Translations under genes and position numbers: made by a program
Notes under the pieces: generated by a model
Databases searched by the model: none
Told to the model about the DNA's origin: nothing
The model's input: the letters and a program-made list of their open reading frames with translations, nothing else
In this document: piece by piece, positions 52,612-62,040 of the stretch
Layout of the letters: each line of letters starts with the position of its first letter
Numbering within the stretch: the first letter of the stretch is position 1
Assembly: GCF_023282985.1 (NCBI RefSeq)
Contig: NZ_JAGQDC010000015.1
Span: 1-64,000, forward strand
Direction: 5' to 3'
Length of the DNA: 64,000 bases
Source: Serratia silvae
Lineage (GTDB): Bacteria; Pseudomonadota; Gammaproteobacteria; Enterobacterales; Enterobacteriaceae

Positions 52612-53796
52612 TCAGGCGGTATGTCCCTGATGCTGCATGCGGTTCGATAGCGGCCACCAGCACAGCAGGATTAGCAGCGCCATGGCAAACATCAGCAACC
52701 CAAGGCTGAACTGCCCGGTTTGCGGCAGCATGGCTGACAGCCAGGTAGCCAGGCCAGACCCCATATTCTGCATTCCGCCCACCAGAGCACCCGCCGCCCC
52801 AGCCAGATAAGGGAACGGCTCCATCGCGCCAGTGGTCGCCAAGGGGAATAGCATCCCGGCACCGAAGAAGAACAGCGCCGCAGGCACGATCAGCGTCCAG
52901 ATGTTCATCACCCCGAACCAACCAGGGATCCACATCATCAGCCCCGCCAGCAGGCAACTGATCACCGAATGCCACATCAAGCTGTGGAAGGATTTGCCGT
53001 CACGCCCGGCATACCAGGCACCAAAGAACGCCGCCGGGATCGGCAGGATAAACAGAATACTGACGGTCAAACCGCTCAGCCCCAACACCCCGCCCATCAA
53101 CACGCCGCAGCTGGCTTCAAAGACGGCGATCCCGGCCAGAGCACCGATCAACATCACCAAATAGCAGCTGAAGGTGCCATCCGCCAGCAGTTGGCGGAAG
53201 CTGGAAAACATGCGGCGTTTTTCCGTTTGCTGCGGCCGGGTTTCTGGTAGCCAGCGGAACATGGCAAACGCCACACCGGCACAAAGCACCAGCAGAAAGG
53301 CATAGCAGGCCCGCCAGCCAAACATCATCGCTAACCCCCCACCAATCACCGGAGCCAACAGCGGGCTGACCAGAATACCCATATTCAGCAGGCTATTCGC
53401 ATAACGCAAGGAAGTGCCCGCATACAAGTCGCGCGGCATGGTTCTAGCCATCACGCCTGCTACGCCGGTACCCATCCCCTGAACCGCGCTGGCGGCCACT
53501 AACATCGATAGGCTATTGGACAGCAAAGCGCCCAAGGCACCGAGCAGGAAAATCATCATGCCAGCCAGGATCACCGGGCGGCGGCCAATACGATCGGAAA
53601 GCGGCCCGTAGATCAATTGTGAGAAGCCGTAGGTCAGCAGATAAGCCGCCATAACGCGCTGCACGGAGCCGGAGGGCACCGAGAAATCGCGGGCAATATC
53701 GGCGATAATCGGCACATAAATGGTTTGCGCCATCTGACCGACGGCAACCAGCAGGATCAGCATCACCAGCAGGTGGAAATTCTCAACTTTTCTCAT
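52612..53796 (-). CDS. emrD: Multidrug efflux MFS transporter EmrD
   Basis: Twelve-helix proton-driven exporter of the Bcr/CflA subgroup. YLLTYGFSQLIYGPLSDRIG is the MFS motif A loop near residue 55, and GMGTGVAGVMARTMPRDLY is near residue 110. From MRKVENFHLL the length is 394, exactly that of E. coli EmrD, and the N-terminus aligns residue for residue; an ATG three codons earlier and a TTG further out are alternatives. It converges with glpX. Confidence 0.93.
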   Translation of the reverse strand: MRKVENFHLLVMLILLVAVGQMAQTIYVPIIADIARDFSVPSGSVQRVMAAYLLTYGFSQLIYGPLSDRIGRRPVILAGMMIFLLGALGALLSNSLSMLVAASAVQGMGTGVAGVMARTMPRDLYAGTSLRYANSLLNMGILVSPLLAPVIGGGLAMMFGWRACYAFLLVLCAGVAFAMFRWLPETRPQQTEKRRMFSSFRQLLADGTFSCYLVMLIGALAGIAVFEASCGVLMGGVLGLSGLTVSILFILPIPAAFFGAWYAGRDGKSFHSLMWHSVISCLLAGLMMWIPGWFGVMNIWTLIVPAALFFFGAGMLFPLATTGAMEPFPYLAGAAGALVGGMQNMGSGLATWLSAMLPQTGQFSLGLLMFAMALLILLCWWPLSNRMQHQGHTA

Positions 53797-53984
53797 TATC
53801 TTCATTAAATTATTCAATCTTGCGACACTCAACCCCGCCCAATACCCCAGGGGGAACCACAGAGCAGCTTCTCAGCGTCGCATAAGCTAACAAATCTGAT
53901 TTTTTTAGCGAGTTTCGGACAAATATAGATCGCCGTCACACTGGCACCTATCGCTACCAGTCTCGTAAATCAAACTGTACGTTT

Positions 53985-54054
53985 CCCCGTCGTCTTTCAA
54001 ACTGGTCGCGATAGCATGGATGCGTAAGAGCGACCAGTTTGAAAGACGACGGGG
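53985..54054. repeat. Perfect 25-bp inverted repeat related to ERIC ends
   Basis: Left arm CCCCGTCGTCTTTCAAACTG + GTCGC and right arm GCGAC + CAGTTTGAAAGACGACGGGG are exact complements, separated by 20 bases. The outer part TTGAAAGACGACGGG is identical to the right end of the ERIC element at 21585-21711, but there is no ERIC core. It looks like a short ERIC-derived or ERIC-like palindromic unit. The rest of the region between emrD and the next gene shows only AT-rich promoter-like sequence. Confidence 0.85.
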
Positions 54055-54168
54055 ATATAACAGGAAAGAGTTAAAAATGATAAGCTTGCGGTAGTTAAGC
54101 TTTAGCACTTAATCGATAATTATTTCCATCAACTTGAAATAAGATACCGCCACAGGGATTTGGGTTTT

Positions 54169-54792
54169 ATGAAAACACCAGAGCTGATTTTATTGCAGTT
54201 AAAAACCTTGGGTCCTCATTCTGCCAAAATGCTGGCAGAGCGGCTTGAAATCACGCCGATGGGGATCCGCCAGCATCTGCAATCCCTTGAACAACGTGAG
54301 CTGGTTTGTTACGAGGAAACGCGTGCCAAAGTAGGCCGCCCGACGCGTTATTGGTCACTGACCCAGCAGGGCCACGCCCAGTTTGCCGACGGACACGATC
54401 GGCTTTCGGCTATTTTGCTGGAGTCTGCGCATGAGCTGTTCGGCGCCAACGGCATAGAAAAGCTGATCCGCGTTCGAGAGGATAAACTCTATCACCGGTA
54501 CGCTGATGAGCTGGCTGAGGAAGAAGACCATCTCGGCAAGCTCAACCGCCTGGTTAACCTGCGCCAGCGTGACGGCTACATGGCGGAACTGTTGGAAAGC
54601 CCACAGGGTATGTTGCTGGTGGAAAACCACTGTCCGATCGGCGTGGCGGCCCATACTTGCAGCAACCTGTGCAACTCCGAACTGCAACTGTTCCATCGCC
54701 TGTTTGGTAAAGGCTACCGGATAGAACGTACCGCACACGCCATCTCCGGCTCACGACATTGTGCTTATTTGATCCGACCACGGGAGCGTTAA
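54169..54792 (+). CDS. Winged-helix regulator with C-terminal cysteine cluster (SufR-like)
   Basis: Regulator of 207 residues. An N-terminal winged helix spans about residues 5-70 (LAERLEITPMGIRQHLQSLE as recognition region, GRPTRYWSLTQQG as wing). A C-terminal part carries cysteines spaced as in SufR-type Fe-S sensors: NHCPIGVAAHTCSNLCNSE and later SGSRHCAYLI. This suggests an iron-sulfur cluster senses iron or oxidants (inference). fpr begins four bases after its stop, so they are one operon. I chose the ATG; a TTG three codons upstream is possible. Confidence 0.85.
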   Translation: MKTPELILLQLKTLGPHSAKMLAERLEITPMGIRQHLQSLEQRELVCYEETRAKVGRPTRYWSLTQQGHAQFADGHDRLSAILLESAHELFGANGIEKLIRVREDKLYHRYADELAEEEDHLGKLNRLVNLRQRDGYMAELLESPQGMLLVENHCPIGVAAHTCSNLCNSELQLFHRLFGKGYRIERTAHAISGSRHCAYLIRPRER

Positions 54793-54796
54793 AAGT

Positions 54797-55543
54797 ATGG
54801 CTGAATGGGTTAATGGCAAAGTGACAGGGGTACAACATTGGACCGATGGCTTGTTCAGCATCACCGTCAATGCCCCGATCGACAGTTTCACCGCCGGGCA
54901 ATTTGCCAAGCTGTCACTGGAAATCGACGGCGAGCGCGTTCAGCGCGCCTATTCTTACGTTAATGCCCCCAGCGATCCCAACCTGGAGTTTTATCTGATC
55001 ACGGTGCCGGAAGGAAAACTCAGCCCAAGGCTTCATCAGCTGCAGCCCGGCGCTGAAGTACTGGTCACCAAAGAAGCCGCCGGATTCTTTGTGCTCGAAG
55101 AAGTGCCAGACTGCGACACCTTATGGATGCTGGCGACTGGCACTGCCATCGGCCCTTATCTGTCGATTCTGCAAGAAGGCAAAGATCTGGAGCGCTTCAA
55201 CAACCTGGTGTTGGTGCACGCCGCACGATTTGCCCGCGATCTCAGCTACCTACCGCTGATGCAGCAGCTGCAACAGCGTTTTAATGGCAAACTACGCATT
55301 CAAACCGTAGTCAGCCGCGAAGAGGTGGCCGGCTCATTGACCGGACGCGTTCCGGCTCTGCTGGCGAACGGGCAGCTGGAAGCGGCGATTGGTTTGACCC
55401 TGGATGCCGAAACCAGCCATGTGATGCTGTGCGGCAACCCGCAGATGGTGCGAGATACCCAGCAAACGCTGAAAGAGAAGCACCAGATGCGCAAACACCT
55501 GCGCCGCAAGCCAGGCCACATCACCAGCGAGCATTACTGGTAG
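54797..55543 (+). CDS. fpr: Ferredoxin/flavodoxin-NADP+ reductase
   Basis: FAD enzyme that passes electrons from NADPH to flavodoxin/ferredoxin, supporting Fe-S assembly and oxidative defence. It has VQRAYSYVNAPSD for FAD near residue 50, MLATGTAIGPYLSILQ for NADP near residue 110, CGNPQMVRDTQ near residue 215 and the end GHITSEHYW with the terminal aromatic. Length is 248 residues, as in E. coli. Here it is the second gene behind a SufR-like regulator. Confidence 0.96.
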   Translation: MAEWVNGKVTGVQHWTDGLFSITVNAPIDSFTAGQFAKLSLEIDGERVQRAYSYVNAPSDPNLEFYLITVPEGKLSPRLHQLQPGAEVLVTKEAAGFFVLEEVPDCDTLWMLATGTAIGPYLSILQEGKDLERFNNLVLVHAARFARDLSYLPLMQQLQQRFNGKLRIQTVVSREEVAGSLTGRVPALLANGQLEAAIGLTLDAETSHVMLCGNPQMVRDTQQTLKEKHQMRKHLRRKPGHITSEHYW

Positions 55544-55544
55544 T

Positions 55545-55964
55545 TCAGCGGAATTTTACCGGTTCGGCCTCGGGTCCGAATCGGTTATCCCCTGGAGTAC
55601 CAAGAAAAGCCCCCAGATCGATAGCCATCATCACCACAATCAACGTCGGTATAAAACGCCCAACGCCCCACTGCCATACCGGCAGCAACATCTGCCAGTT
55701 ACCAGCCGCCAATATCCACGCCAGGATCAGCAGCAACGCCCACCAGCCCTTTTTATTACGATCGTGCAGGCGCTTGACCAGCACCGCCGCCGTTGGCCAC
55801 AGCAGCGCCACAATACAAAAGGCGATGGTCTGGATCGCCACCACATCGTAGCTGGCAAGCGTGAAGGCCACCACCATCAGCACCACCCAGACTGCCATCC
55901 AGATCCAGAAGTCGCGCCGCCCGATGCGGCCATTAAATGAAAAACACCATTGCTGTAAGGTCAT
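55545..55964 (-). CDS. yiiR: DUF805 inner-membrane protein, YiiR type
   Basis: Protein of 139 residues starting MTLQQWCFSFNGRIGRRDFW, the hallmark of DUF805. About four hydrophobic helices follow, with TAAVLVKRLHDRNKKGWWALL in the middle and GVGRFIPTLIVVMMAIDLGA near the end. It matches E. coli YiiR, function unknown to me. The longest frame adds 40 residues without resemblance. It converges with fpr with a one-base gap. Confidence 0.9.
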   Translation of the reverse strand: MTLQQWCFSFNGRIGRRDFWIWMAVWVVLMVVAFTLASYDVVAIQTIAFCIVALLWPTAAVLVKRLHDRNKKGWWALLLILAWILAAGNWQMLLPVWQWGVGRFIPTLIVVMMAIDLGAFLGTPGDNRFGPEAEPVKFR

Positions 55965-56138
55965 CGATTCATGCACTCTTGGCCTGCCCATATTCTGCGC
56001 CGCAGTGTAACATAGGCCATACCGGGTTGAGCTAGCCCCGGCAAAGCGCAGACCATCGCACCGCCTTGCATCAGCAAACGACAATCACGCGGAATTTTTG
56101 ACAATTCGCCCGGGTTATCGTTTTAATCGGAGTCATCT

Positions 56139-56747
56139 TTGTTACCGATGCCGTATACCATGCTGAAAAAAATCATCGTTATAACCTGCCTGTGCTCCCC
56201 CATCGGCAGTGCTTGGGCCGATCCACCGGATACGCCTACCGAAGCCCCGGCGAACGCCCCCTACTTACTGGCTGGCGCCCCCACCTTTGATCAGACGGTG
56301 GTGCAATTTCGCGAAAAGTACAACCGCGACAACCCAACGTTGCCGATTGGTGAATTCCGCGTCGTCCCCTCCAGAGAGGATGACTCTCCTTTGCTAACCC
56401 GCGCGGCCAGCAAGATTAATGAAACCCTGTACGCCTCTACCGCGCTGGAAAAGGGCACCGGTAAAATTAAAACCATGCAAATTACTCATTTGCTGTTGCA
56501 GGATGGCGAAGAAAAAGCCGCCAAAGCCATCGCGGTGAACTACATGGCCGCCCTGAGCCGCCAGTTTGAACCGGCACTCACCGTGGAAGAAAGCATCATC
56601 AAGGTGAACAACCTGCTGGAAAAGGGCAAAGGCTCCTACTTCTACCAGCAACAGGCCGGGGCAATACGCTATGTGGTGGCAGATAACGGCGATAAGGGGG
56701 TAACTTTCGCCGTTGAACCGATTAAGCTAACGCTATCTGAACCCTGA
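56139..56747 (+). CDS. yiiQ: DUF1454 periplasmic protein, YiiQ type
   Basis: Secreted protein of about 200 residues with a signal peptide ([18 protein letters not shown]). The mature part matches Yii[62 protein letters not shown]. Function unknown to me. The start is uncertain: a TTG sits six bases after GGAG, while ATGs 3 and 7 codons further in lack a good ribosome site. It lies between yiiR and tpiA, as in E. coli. Confidence 0.88.
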   Translation: MLPMPYTMLKKIIVITCLCSPIGSAWADPPDTPTEAPANAPYLLAGAPTFDQTVVQFREKYNRDNPTLPIGEFRVVPSREDDSPLLTRAASKINETLYASTALEKGTGKIKTMQITHLLLQDGEEKAAKAIAVNYMAALSRQFEPALTVEESIIKVNNLLEKGKGSYFYQQQAGAIRYVVADNGDKGVTFAVEPIKLTLSEP

Positions 56748-56874
56748 TACCCCAGCAATTAATGACAAAAAGCAAAGCCTTTGCGCTGATTCATCTCTAT
56801 ACTGTTGGGCAGGTAAACTGCCTGTCCGGCAGTTGTCATTTAGACTATCGCGTCCCCTTTTTGGAGGAAAACAC

Positions 56875-57642
56875 ATGCGTCATCCATTAGTAATGGGTAA
56901 CTGGAAGCTTAACGGCAGCGTTCACATGGTTAACGAACTGATCGCCGCCTTGCGTAAAGAACTGAGCAGCGTTGACGGTTGTGGCGTAGCCATCGCACCT
57001 CCGGTGATGTATCTGGATCTGGCCAAGCACGAACTGGGTGGCAGCCGCATCGCTCTGGGCGCACAGAACGTCGACATCAACCTGTCTGGCGCCTTCACCG
57101 GTGAAGTTTCTGCCACCATGCTCAAAGACGTGGGTGCTGAATACATCATCATCGGCCACTCAGAGCGCCGTACCTATCACAAAGAAACCGACGCAGCGAT
57201 CGCAGAGAAATTTGCCGTGCTGAAAGCCGCTGGCCTGATCCCAGTGCTGTGCATCGGTGAAACCGAAGCAGAAAACGAAGCGGGTAAAACCGAAGAAGTT
57301 TGTGCACGCCAGATCGACGCCGTGCTGAAAACCCAGGGCGCTGAAGCGTTCAAAGGCACCGTCATCGCTTATGAGCCAGTGTGGGCTATCGGTACCGGTA
57401 AATCTGCTACCCCAGCACAAGCTCAGGCAGTGCACAAATTTATCCGTGACCATATCGCCAAACAAGACGCTGCGGTCGCAGCCGAAGTGATCATCCAGTA
57501 CGGCGGTTCCGTGAACGATAAGAACGCCGCAGAGCTGTTTGCTCAGCCAGACATCGACGGCGCGCTGGTTGGCGGCGCATCACTGAAAGCAGATGCTTTC
57601 GCCGTGATCGTCAAAGCCGCTGCCCAGGCGAAAAAAGCCTGA
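56875..57642 (+). CDS. tpiA: Triosephosphate isomerase
   Basis: Interconverts DHAP and glyceraldehyde-3-phosphate. It has MGNWKLNGS with the catalytic Lys near residue 11, [11 protein letters not shown] with His95, [15 protein letters not shown] with Glu167 and [13 protein letters not shown] near residue 210. It starts at the ATG behind GGAGG and has 255 residues, as in E. coli. The terminator behind it is shared with sbp. Confidence 0.98.
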   Translation: MRHPLVMGNWKLNGSVHMVNELIAALRKELSSVDGCGVAIAPPVMYLDLAKHELGGSRIALGAQNVDINLSGAFTGEVSATMLKDVGAEYIIIGHSERRTYHKETDAAIAEKFAVLKAAGLIPVLCIGETEAENEAGKTEEVCARQIDAVLKTQGAEAFKGTVIAYEPVWAIGTGKSATPAQAQAVHKFIRDHIAKQDAAVAAEVIIQYGGSVNDKNAAELFAQPDIDGALVGGASLKADAFAVIVKAAAQAKKA

Positions 57643-57662
57643 TTCTATCCGGCCTGAATAAC

Positions 57663-57688
57663 AAAACCCCGGCTTGCCGGGGTTTTTT
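57663..57688. terminator. Bidirectional terminator between tpiA and sbp
   Basis: CCCCGG-CTTG-CCGGGG stem with AAAA before and TTTTTT after. Confidence 0.88.
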
Positions 57689-57706
57689 ATGGCCAAAATG
57701 TGGCGA

Positions 57707-58696
57707 TCAGCGCTTGCTGATTTCGTCAAATATCCCGCCGGTGGCAAAGTGTACCTTCTGCGCTTCAGTCCAGCCGCCAAAAGTATCATCCACGGTGAAC
57801 AGCTTCAGTTTTGGGAACTGCTCGGCAAATTTGGCTGCAGTGGCTGCGTCACGCGGACGGTAGTAGTTCTTGGCCGCAATGGTCTGCCCTTCCGGTGAAT
57901 ACAGATACTTCAGGTAAGCCGTGGCCACATCACGGGTGCCGCGCTTATCAACGACCTTATCCACCACCGATACCGTCGGTTCGGCCAGAATGGATTCGCT
58001 CGGGGTGATGATTTCAAACTTGTCTTTGCCCAGCTCTTTCTCTGCCAGCAAGGCTTCGTTTTCCCAGGCGATCAGCACATCGCCGATACCGCGTTCAACG
58101 AAGGTATTGGTTGCGCCACGCGCGCCGGAATCCAGCACTTCCACATTGCGGTACAGTTCTTTAACGAACTCCTGAGCCTTGGCTTTATCGCCACTGTTCT
58201 GGTGCAGAGCATAGCCCCAGGCAGCCAGATAGTTCCAACGAGCACCGCCAGAGGTTTTCGGATTCGGGGTAATAACCGATACGCCGGGCTTCACCAGGTC
58301 AGCCCAATCATGGATCTGTTTTGGGTTGCCCTTACGCACCAGGAAAACGATGGTCGAGGTATAAGGTGCTGAGTTGTCCGGCAAGCGCTTGATCCACGCT
58401 TTATCAATGCGACCACGCTCGGCAATGGCGTCTACGTCGTAAGCCAACGCCAGCGTGACTACATCCGCTTCGATGCCATTAATTACCGAGGTCGCCTGCT
58501 TGCCGGAACCGCCGTGTGACTGACGCACGGTAACCCGATCACCGGTCTGCTGCTGCCAATACTTACCAAACGCCGTGTTATATTCTTGGTAGAACTCACG
58601 CGTTGGATCGTATGAGACGTTCAGCAGCTGAATATCTTTCGCTATGGCTCCCGATGCCAACAGCAGTAAAGTCAGACCCACACCCCATTTTTGCAT
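57707..58696 (-). CDS. sbp: Periplasmic sulfate-binding protein
   Basis: Delivers sulfate to the CysUWA ABC transporter. A signal peptide ([19 protein letters not shown]) is followed by [20 protein letters not shown], the prokaryotic sulfate-binding signature, [20 protein letters not shown], and [20 protein letters not shown]. Starting at MQKWG gives 329 residues, the E. coli length; the open frame continues upstream into pfkA without family sequence. CysB control is expected from family knowledge. It converges with tpiA. Confidence 0.96.
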   Translation of the reverse strand: MQKWGVGLTLLLLASGAIAKDIQLLNVSYDPTREFYQEYNTAFGKYWQQQTGDRVTVRQSHGGSGKQATSVINGIEADVVTLALAYDVDAIAERGRIDKAWIKRLPDNSAPYTSTIVFLVRKGNPKQIHDWADLVKPGVSVITPNPKTSGGARWNYLAAWGYALHQNSGDKAKAQEFVKELYRNVEVLDSGARGATNTFVERGIGDVLIAWENEALLAEKELGKDKFEIITPSESILAEPTVSVVDKVVDKRGTRDVATAYLKYLYSPEGQTIAAKNYYRPRDAATAAKFAEQFPKLKLFTVDDTFGGWTEAQKVHFATGGIFDEISKR

Positions 58697-58825
58697 TGCC
58701 GTTCCCCCAGAAAATGACGCAACCTCAAGCGGTTGATTTAGCATCAAAGCCTGCCAGAAACTTCCCTCACAATTAAAGAATAAAAAATGTGGTACTAGAC
58801 CATTCTGGAATATAGCGATCACAGA

Positions 58826-58852
58826 CAAAAAAAGCCTCCCAAACGGAGGCTC
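58826..58852 (-). terminator. pfkA terminator
   Basis: GCCTCC-CAAAC-GGAGGC stem; on the minus strand it is followed by TTTTTTT just after the pfkA stop. Confidence 0.88.
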
Positions 58853-58889
58853 CAGATTGATGACCAAGTGGCAATGCTGCGGGGCGGAT

Positions 58890-59852
58890 TTAGTACAGCT
58901 TTTTCGCCGTTTCCAACCAGTCACCTTTGAACGGACGCTTCATGTTTTCAATCGCGTCAACGATGTCGTGGTGCACCATCTTCTCGTTCTGGATCCCTAC
59001 GCAGCGGCCACCGTAACCTTGCAGCAGCAGGTCGATGGAATAAGCACCCATGCGGGAAGCCAGAATACGATCATAGGCAACAGGTGAACCACCACGCTGA
59101 ATGTGACCCAATACGGTCGCACGGGTTTCACGCTTGGTTTCCTGCTCGATATGGCGTGCCAGTTCGTCGATATCACAGATATGCTCGGTGATCGCCACGA
59201 TGGCGTGCTTTTTACCTTTGGCGATCCCGGCTTTGATTTCGTCAACCAGATCGTCACGGCTGAATTCGATTTCCGGCAGGACGATAAATTCACAACCACC
59301 GGCAATGGCCGCCGCCAGGGTCAGGTCGCCACAGTAACGCCCCATCACTTCTACGATGGAGATACGTTGGTGCGATGAAGAGGTATCGCGCAAGCGGTCA
59401 ATGGCTTCCACCACGGTTTCCAGCGCGGTGAAGTAACCGATGGTATAGTCGGTGCCTGCAACGTCGTTATCGATGGTGCCAGGCAAACCGATGCAAGGGA
59501 AGCCCTCTTCGGTCAGGCGCTTCGCACCCATATACGAACCGTCACCGCCGATCACCACCAGCGCATCAATGCCGCGGTTCTTCAGGTTTTCAATCGCCTT
59601 GGCGCGCACGCTGTCATCCCTGAACTCTGGAAAACGCGCAGAACCCAAGAAGGTACCGCCGCGATTGATCATGTCAGACACGCTATAGCGGTCTAATTGC
59701 TCCATGCGATCTTCGTACAAACCAAGGTAGCCATCGTAAATACCAAATACTTCCAGACCTTCTGTGAGCGCAGCACGCACAACGCCACGAATGGCAGCGT
59801 TCATACCTGGGGCGTCACCGCCGCTCGTCAGTACACCGATTTTCTTGATCAT
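58890..59852 (-). CDS. pfkA: 6-phosphofructokinase I
   Basis: Commits fructose-6-phosphate to glycolysis. It has [20 protein letters not shown] (ATP site), [15 protein letters not shown] near residue 100, [20 protein letters not shown] with the catalytic Asp127, and [20 protein letters not shown] near residue 250. Length is 320 residues, as in E. coli. It lies upstream of sbp in the same direction with a terminator between. Confidence 0.98.
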   Translation of the reverse strand: MIKKIGVLTSGGDAPGMNAAIRGVVRAALTEGLEVFGIYDGYLGLYEDRMEQLDRYSVSDMINRGGTFLGSARFPEFRDDSVRAKAIENLKNRGIDALVVIGGDGSYMGAKRLTEEGFPCIGLPGTIDNDVAGTDYTIGYFTALETVVEAIDRLRDTSSSHQRISIVEVMGRYCGDLTLAAAIAGGCEFIVLPEIEFSRDDLVDEIKAGIAKGKKHAIVAITEHICDIDELARHIEQETKRETRATVLGHIQRGGSPVAYDRILASRMGAYSIDLLLQGYGGRCVGIQNEKMVHHDIVDAIENMKRPFKGDWLETAKKLY

Positions 59853-60074
59853 GACTACCTCTGAACTGTAGATGCAATTTCTTAAGAATTCTGTATTCGC
59901 CGACTCACCGGGCGGCGCAAAACCAGCTTTACGGCTTTTATTACTGGATATTATAACAAAAACACCCAGCTGAATTGATTCAGGTCACGCAACATCAAGG
60001 AAAAAAATCCACATGGCACGGCGTGCTAACACCGTGATTTCTCAATCCACCCAACATTGACCTATGTCTGTTGA

Positions 60075-60977
60075 TTATAGTTCCCAATGCCCCTGTCGGC
60101 CCTGAGGAACAACAGAACAGGGATCTTGGTGAATAATCACGTCGGCTCCAGGAAAACGATGCAACAATGCCTGCTCCACCTGTTCTGCCAGAATATGCGC
60201 CTGCATCAACGGCAGGGCGTCTTCCATTTCCAGATGCAACTGGATAAACCGCGTTGGTCCAGACTGCCGCGTACGCAGATCGTGCGCACCTTTCACACCC
60301 GGCCAAGACGACACCACATCGATAATTGCCTGACGCTCTTCATCCGGCAAGGCGCGATCCAGCAGGGACTGCACCGCCTCGTACCCCATACGCAGCGCGC
60401 TATAGAGAATATAAACCCCAATGCCCAGGGCAAACAGCGCGTCCGCACGGTGAAATCCGTACCAGCTTAGCCCAAGTGCTATCAAAATAGCACCATTCAT
60501 CATCACATCTGACTGATAATGCAGCATATCGGCACGTACCGCCTGGCTGCGCGTTTTTCTGACTACCCAGCGCTGATAGGTCACCAGGATGAGAGTGCTA
60601 ATCAACGCAATGATAGTCACTGCTATCCCAATACCCGGCGAATTCAGGGGCTGTGGGGAATACAGATGCTGGAAGCCGGTCAAGAACAGGAACAGGGCAG
60701 AACCGGAGATAAACATGCTTTGCGCCAGCGCCGCCAGAGACTCGGCCTTGCCGTGACCGAATGTATGCTCTTCATCAGCTGGCTGCAACGAGTAGCGCAC
60801 CACCAGCAGGTTGGTTAACGATGCGGCAATATCCACCAACGAATCCACCAAAGCTGCCAACAGGCTGACCGAGCCGGTGAGATACCAGGCAACGACCTTG
60901 ATCAGCAGTAGAACGGAGGCCATCCCGGTGGCGGCTAAAGCAGCGGACTGCACCAACCGCGCGTATTGCTGTTCCAT
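60075..60977 (-). CDS. fieF: Cation diffusion facilitator FieF
   Basis: Proton-coupled exporter of Fe2+/Zn2+. Six membrane helices, with metal-site residues in [14 protein letters not shown] (Asp45 and Asp49 of YiiP) and [16 protein letters not shown] (His153 and Asp157), plus the [10 protein letters not shown] loop. The C-terminal cytoplasmic domain includes [14 protein letters not shown] and IHQDPC. The start [12 protein letters not shown] gives 300 residues, as in E. coli; upstream extension is not family sequence. In E. coli cpxP follows; here about 2 kb of accessory genes intervene. Confidence 0.96.
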   Translation of the reverse strand: MEQQYARLVQSAALAATGMASVLLLIKVVAWYLTGSVSLLAALVDSLVDIAASLTNLLVVRYSLQPADEEHTFGHGKAESLAALAQSMFISGSALFLFLTGFQHLYSPQPLNSPGIGIAVTIIALISTLILVTYQRWVVRKTRSQAVRADMLHYQSDVMMNGAILIALGLSWYGFHRADALFALGIGVYILYSALRMGYEAVQSLLDRALPDEERQAIIDVVSSWPGVKGAHDLRTRQSGPTRFIQLHLEMEDALPLMQAHILAEQVEQALLHRFPGADVIIHQDPCSVVPQGRQGHWEL

Positions 60978-61027
60978 AAAAAACCCCAACCAAAGTTTAT
61001 CGACTTCAGTATAACGGAATGTCAGGC

Positions 61028-61056
61028 AAAAAAAGTCCCGCCATGATGACGGGACG
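61028..61056 (-). terminator. Terminator downstream of the HicA-HicB fusion
   Basis: GTCCCG ... CGGGAC stem followed on the minus strand by TTTTTTT. It isolates the toxin-antitoxin gene from fieF. Confidence 0.82.
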
Positions 61057-61108
61057 ATCGGGAAATCCAACAATAACTACTTCGTCAGCAGGGTGTTGCC
61101 CTTATTAG

Positions 61109-61741
61109 TTATGCAAGCTTCATCCGTTCATTTAGGGCTTCGACAATAAACGCGTTAATGGAAACCTGATGCTCGGCGGCAGCCAAGGTTAAACGCTCGC
61201 CAAAGGATTCGGGATAGCGCAAGGTGAAGGTTTTAATTTTTTCTTCGCGCACATAGGGTTCGATCCCGTTCTGAAGACAATCCTGTAGGTATTCACGCAG
61301 TGAAATCTCACCTTCGGTCTGTAGCCCGGAGATGCTGTCTGCCACAAAATCACAATACCCAGACAGGCCGAGAAATTTACCCCTGAATGAGCGCAGCTCA
61401 GGAATATAGCTGATGATTGCAGGTTGCCCGGCAATCATCATGGTGTTTGGTATGTTGCAGACTTTCATAAGCTTACTCCTAAAACTCTCTAACCATTCCC
61501 GTAAACTGACTACCGCGCCTTTATCAGTATCCGGTGACGGATGCGGGCGGTGGAATCTAGCAAGGCTCCCTTGTAACAAGAACCTTACCCGAGATCCATT
61601 ACCCTGTTTTACTTCTCCCCCCAAAGCCACTATCAAAGATTCTATGCTTTTCCATTTAATACCGGACGGTGGCGGAGTGGTGAATACCTGTTGCAGGGTT
61701 TCTCTCTGCTTTTTCCGTAAAGCCTCAACCTTGCTTTTCAT
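61109..61741 (-). CDS. HicA-HicB toxin-antitoxin fusion in one reading frame
   Basis: Single frame of 210 codons. Residues about 20-87 are a HicA-type mRNA interferase: IKWKSIESLIVALGGEV, GSRVRFLL and the catalytic-histidine block FHRPHPSPDTDKGAVVSLRE. Residues 92-210 are a HicB antitoxin: IISYIPELRSFRGKFLGLSG, GEISLREYLQDCLQNGIEP and a C-terminal ribbon-helix-helix with YPESFGERLTLAAAEHQVSI. No stop separates them. However, AGGAGT lies six bases before the ATG of codon 92 (61468), so a free 119-residue HicB could be made as well. A strong promoter with repeated operator half-sites precedes the gene and a terminator follows. Confidence 0.88.
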   Translation of the reverse strand: MKSKVEALRKKQRETLQQVFTTPPPSGIKWKSIESLIVALGGEVKQGNGSRVRFLLQGSLARFHRPHPSPDTDKGAVVSLREWLESFRSKLMKVCNIPNTMMIAGQPAIISYIPELRSFRGKFLGLSGYCDFVADSISGLQTEGEISLREYLQDCLQNGIEPYVREEKIKTFTLRYPESFGERLTLAAAEHQVSINAFIVEALNERMKLA

Positions 61742-61751
61742 ACCTCATCCT

Positions 61752-61811
61752 TGACTTCGCATAATGAAGTCATTTTACGCTTCACAGCCATGAAGTCAAA
61801 TAATGAAGTCA
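61752..61811 (-). promoter_or_regulatory. Promoter and repeated operator of the HicA-HicB gene
   Basis: On the minus strand TTGACT (61794-61799), 16 bases, TAAAAT (61772-61777) forms a near-consensus promoter. The heptamer TGACTTC occurs three times in this direction (61766-61772, 61792-61798, 61805-61811) and once inverted (GAAGTCA on the minus strand, from 61752-61758), making the palindrome TGACTTC-N7-GAAGTCA. The sites overlap the -35, the -10 and the start region, as expected for autorepression by a ribbon-helix-helix antitoxin. Confidence 0.78.
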
Positions 61812-62040
61812 CTCATCAGCTACTCAAGGGAAGAGTGGGATGCTATCTGCCCCTCAACACCAGAGTGTCAATGAGCAACGACCTCGTGTCTAAAAGCTGG
61901 GGAATACTTGGTCTTAAAAACGGCTCTCTTACTCGTTAGTTATTCAACTTTCGGGGGGGCAGTTCAACTGTTGGGGCTTTCTTAGGATACAAAAAAGCCA
62001 AACCGTAGGCTGACTGTGATGATCTTAGCTTATTGGTGAG

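Noticed and set aside
61751..61939. 62-codon plus-strand frame upstream of the HicA-HicB gene
   Set aside because: Covers the promoter and operator repeats; no motif or ribosome site.
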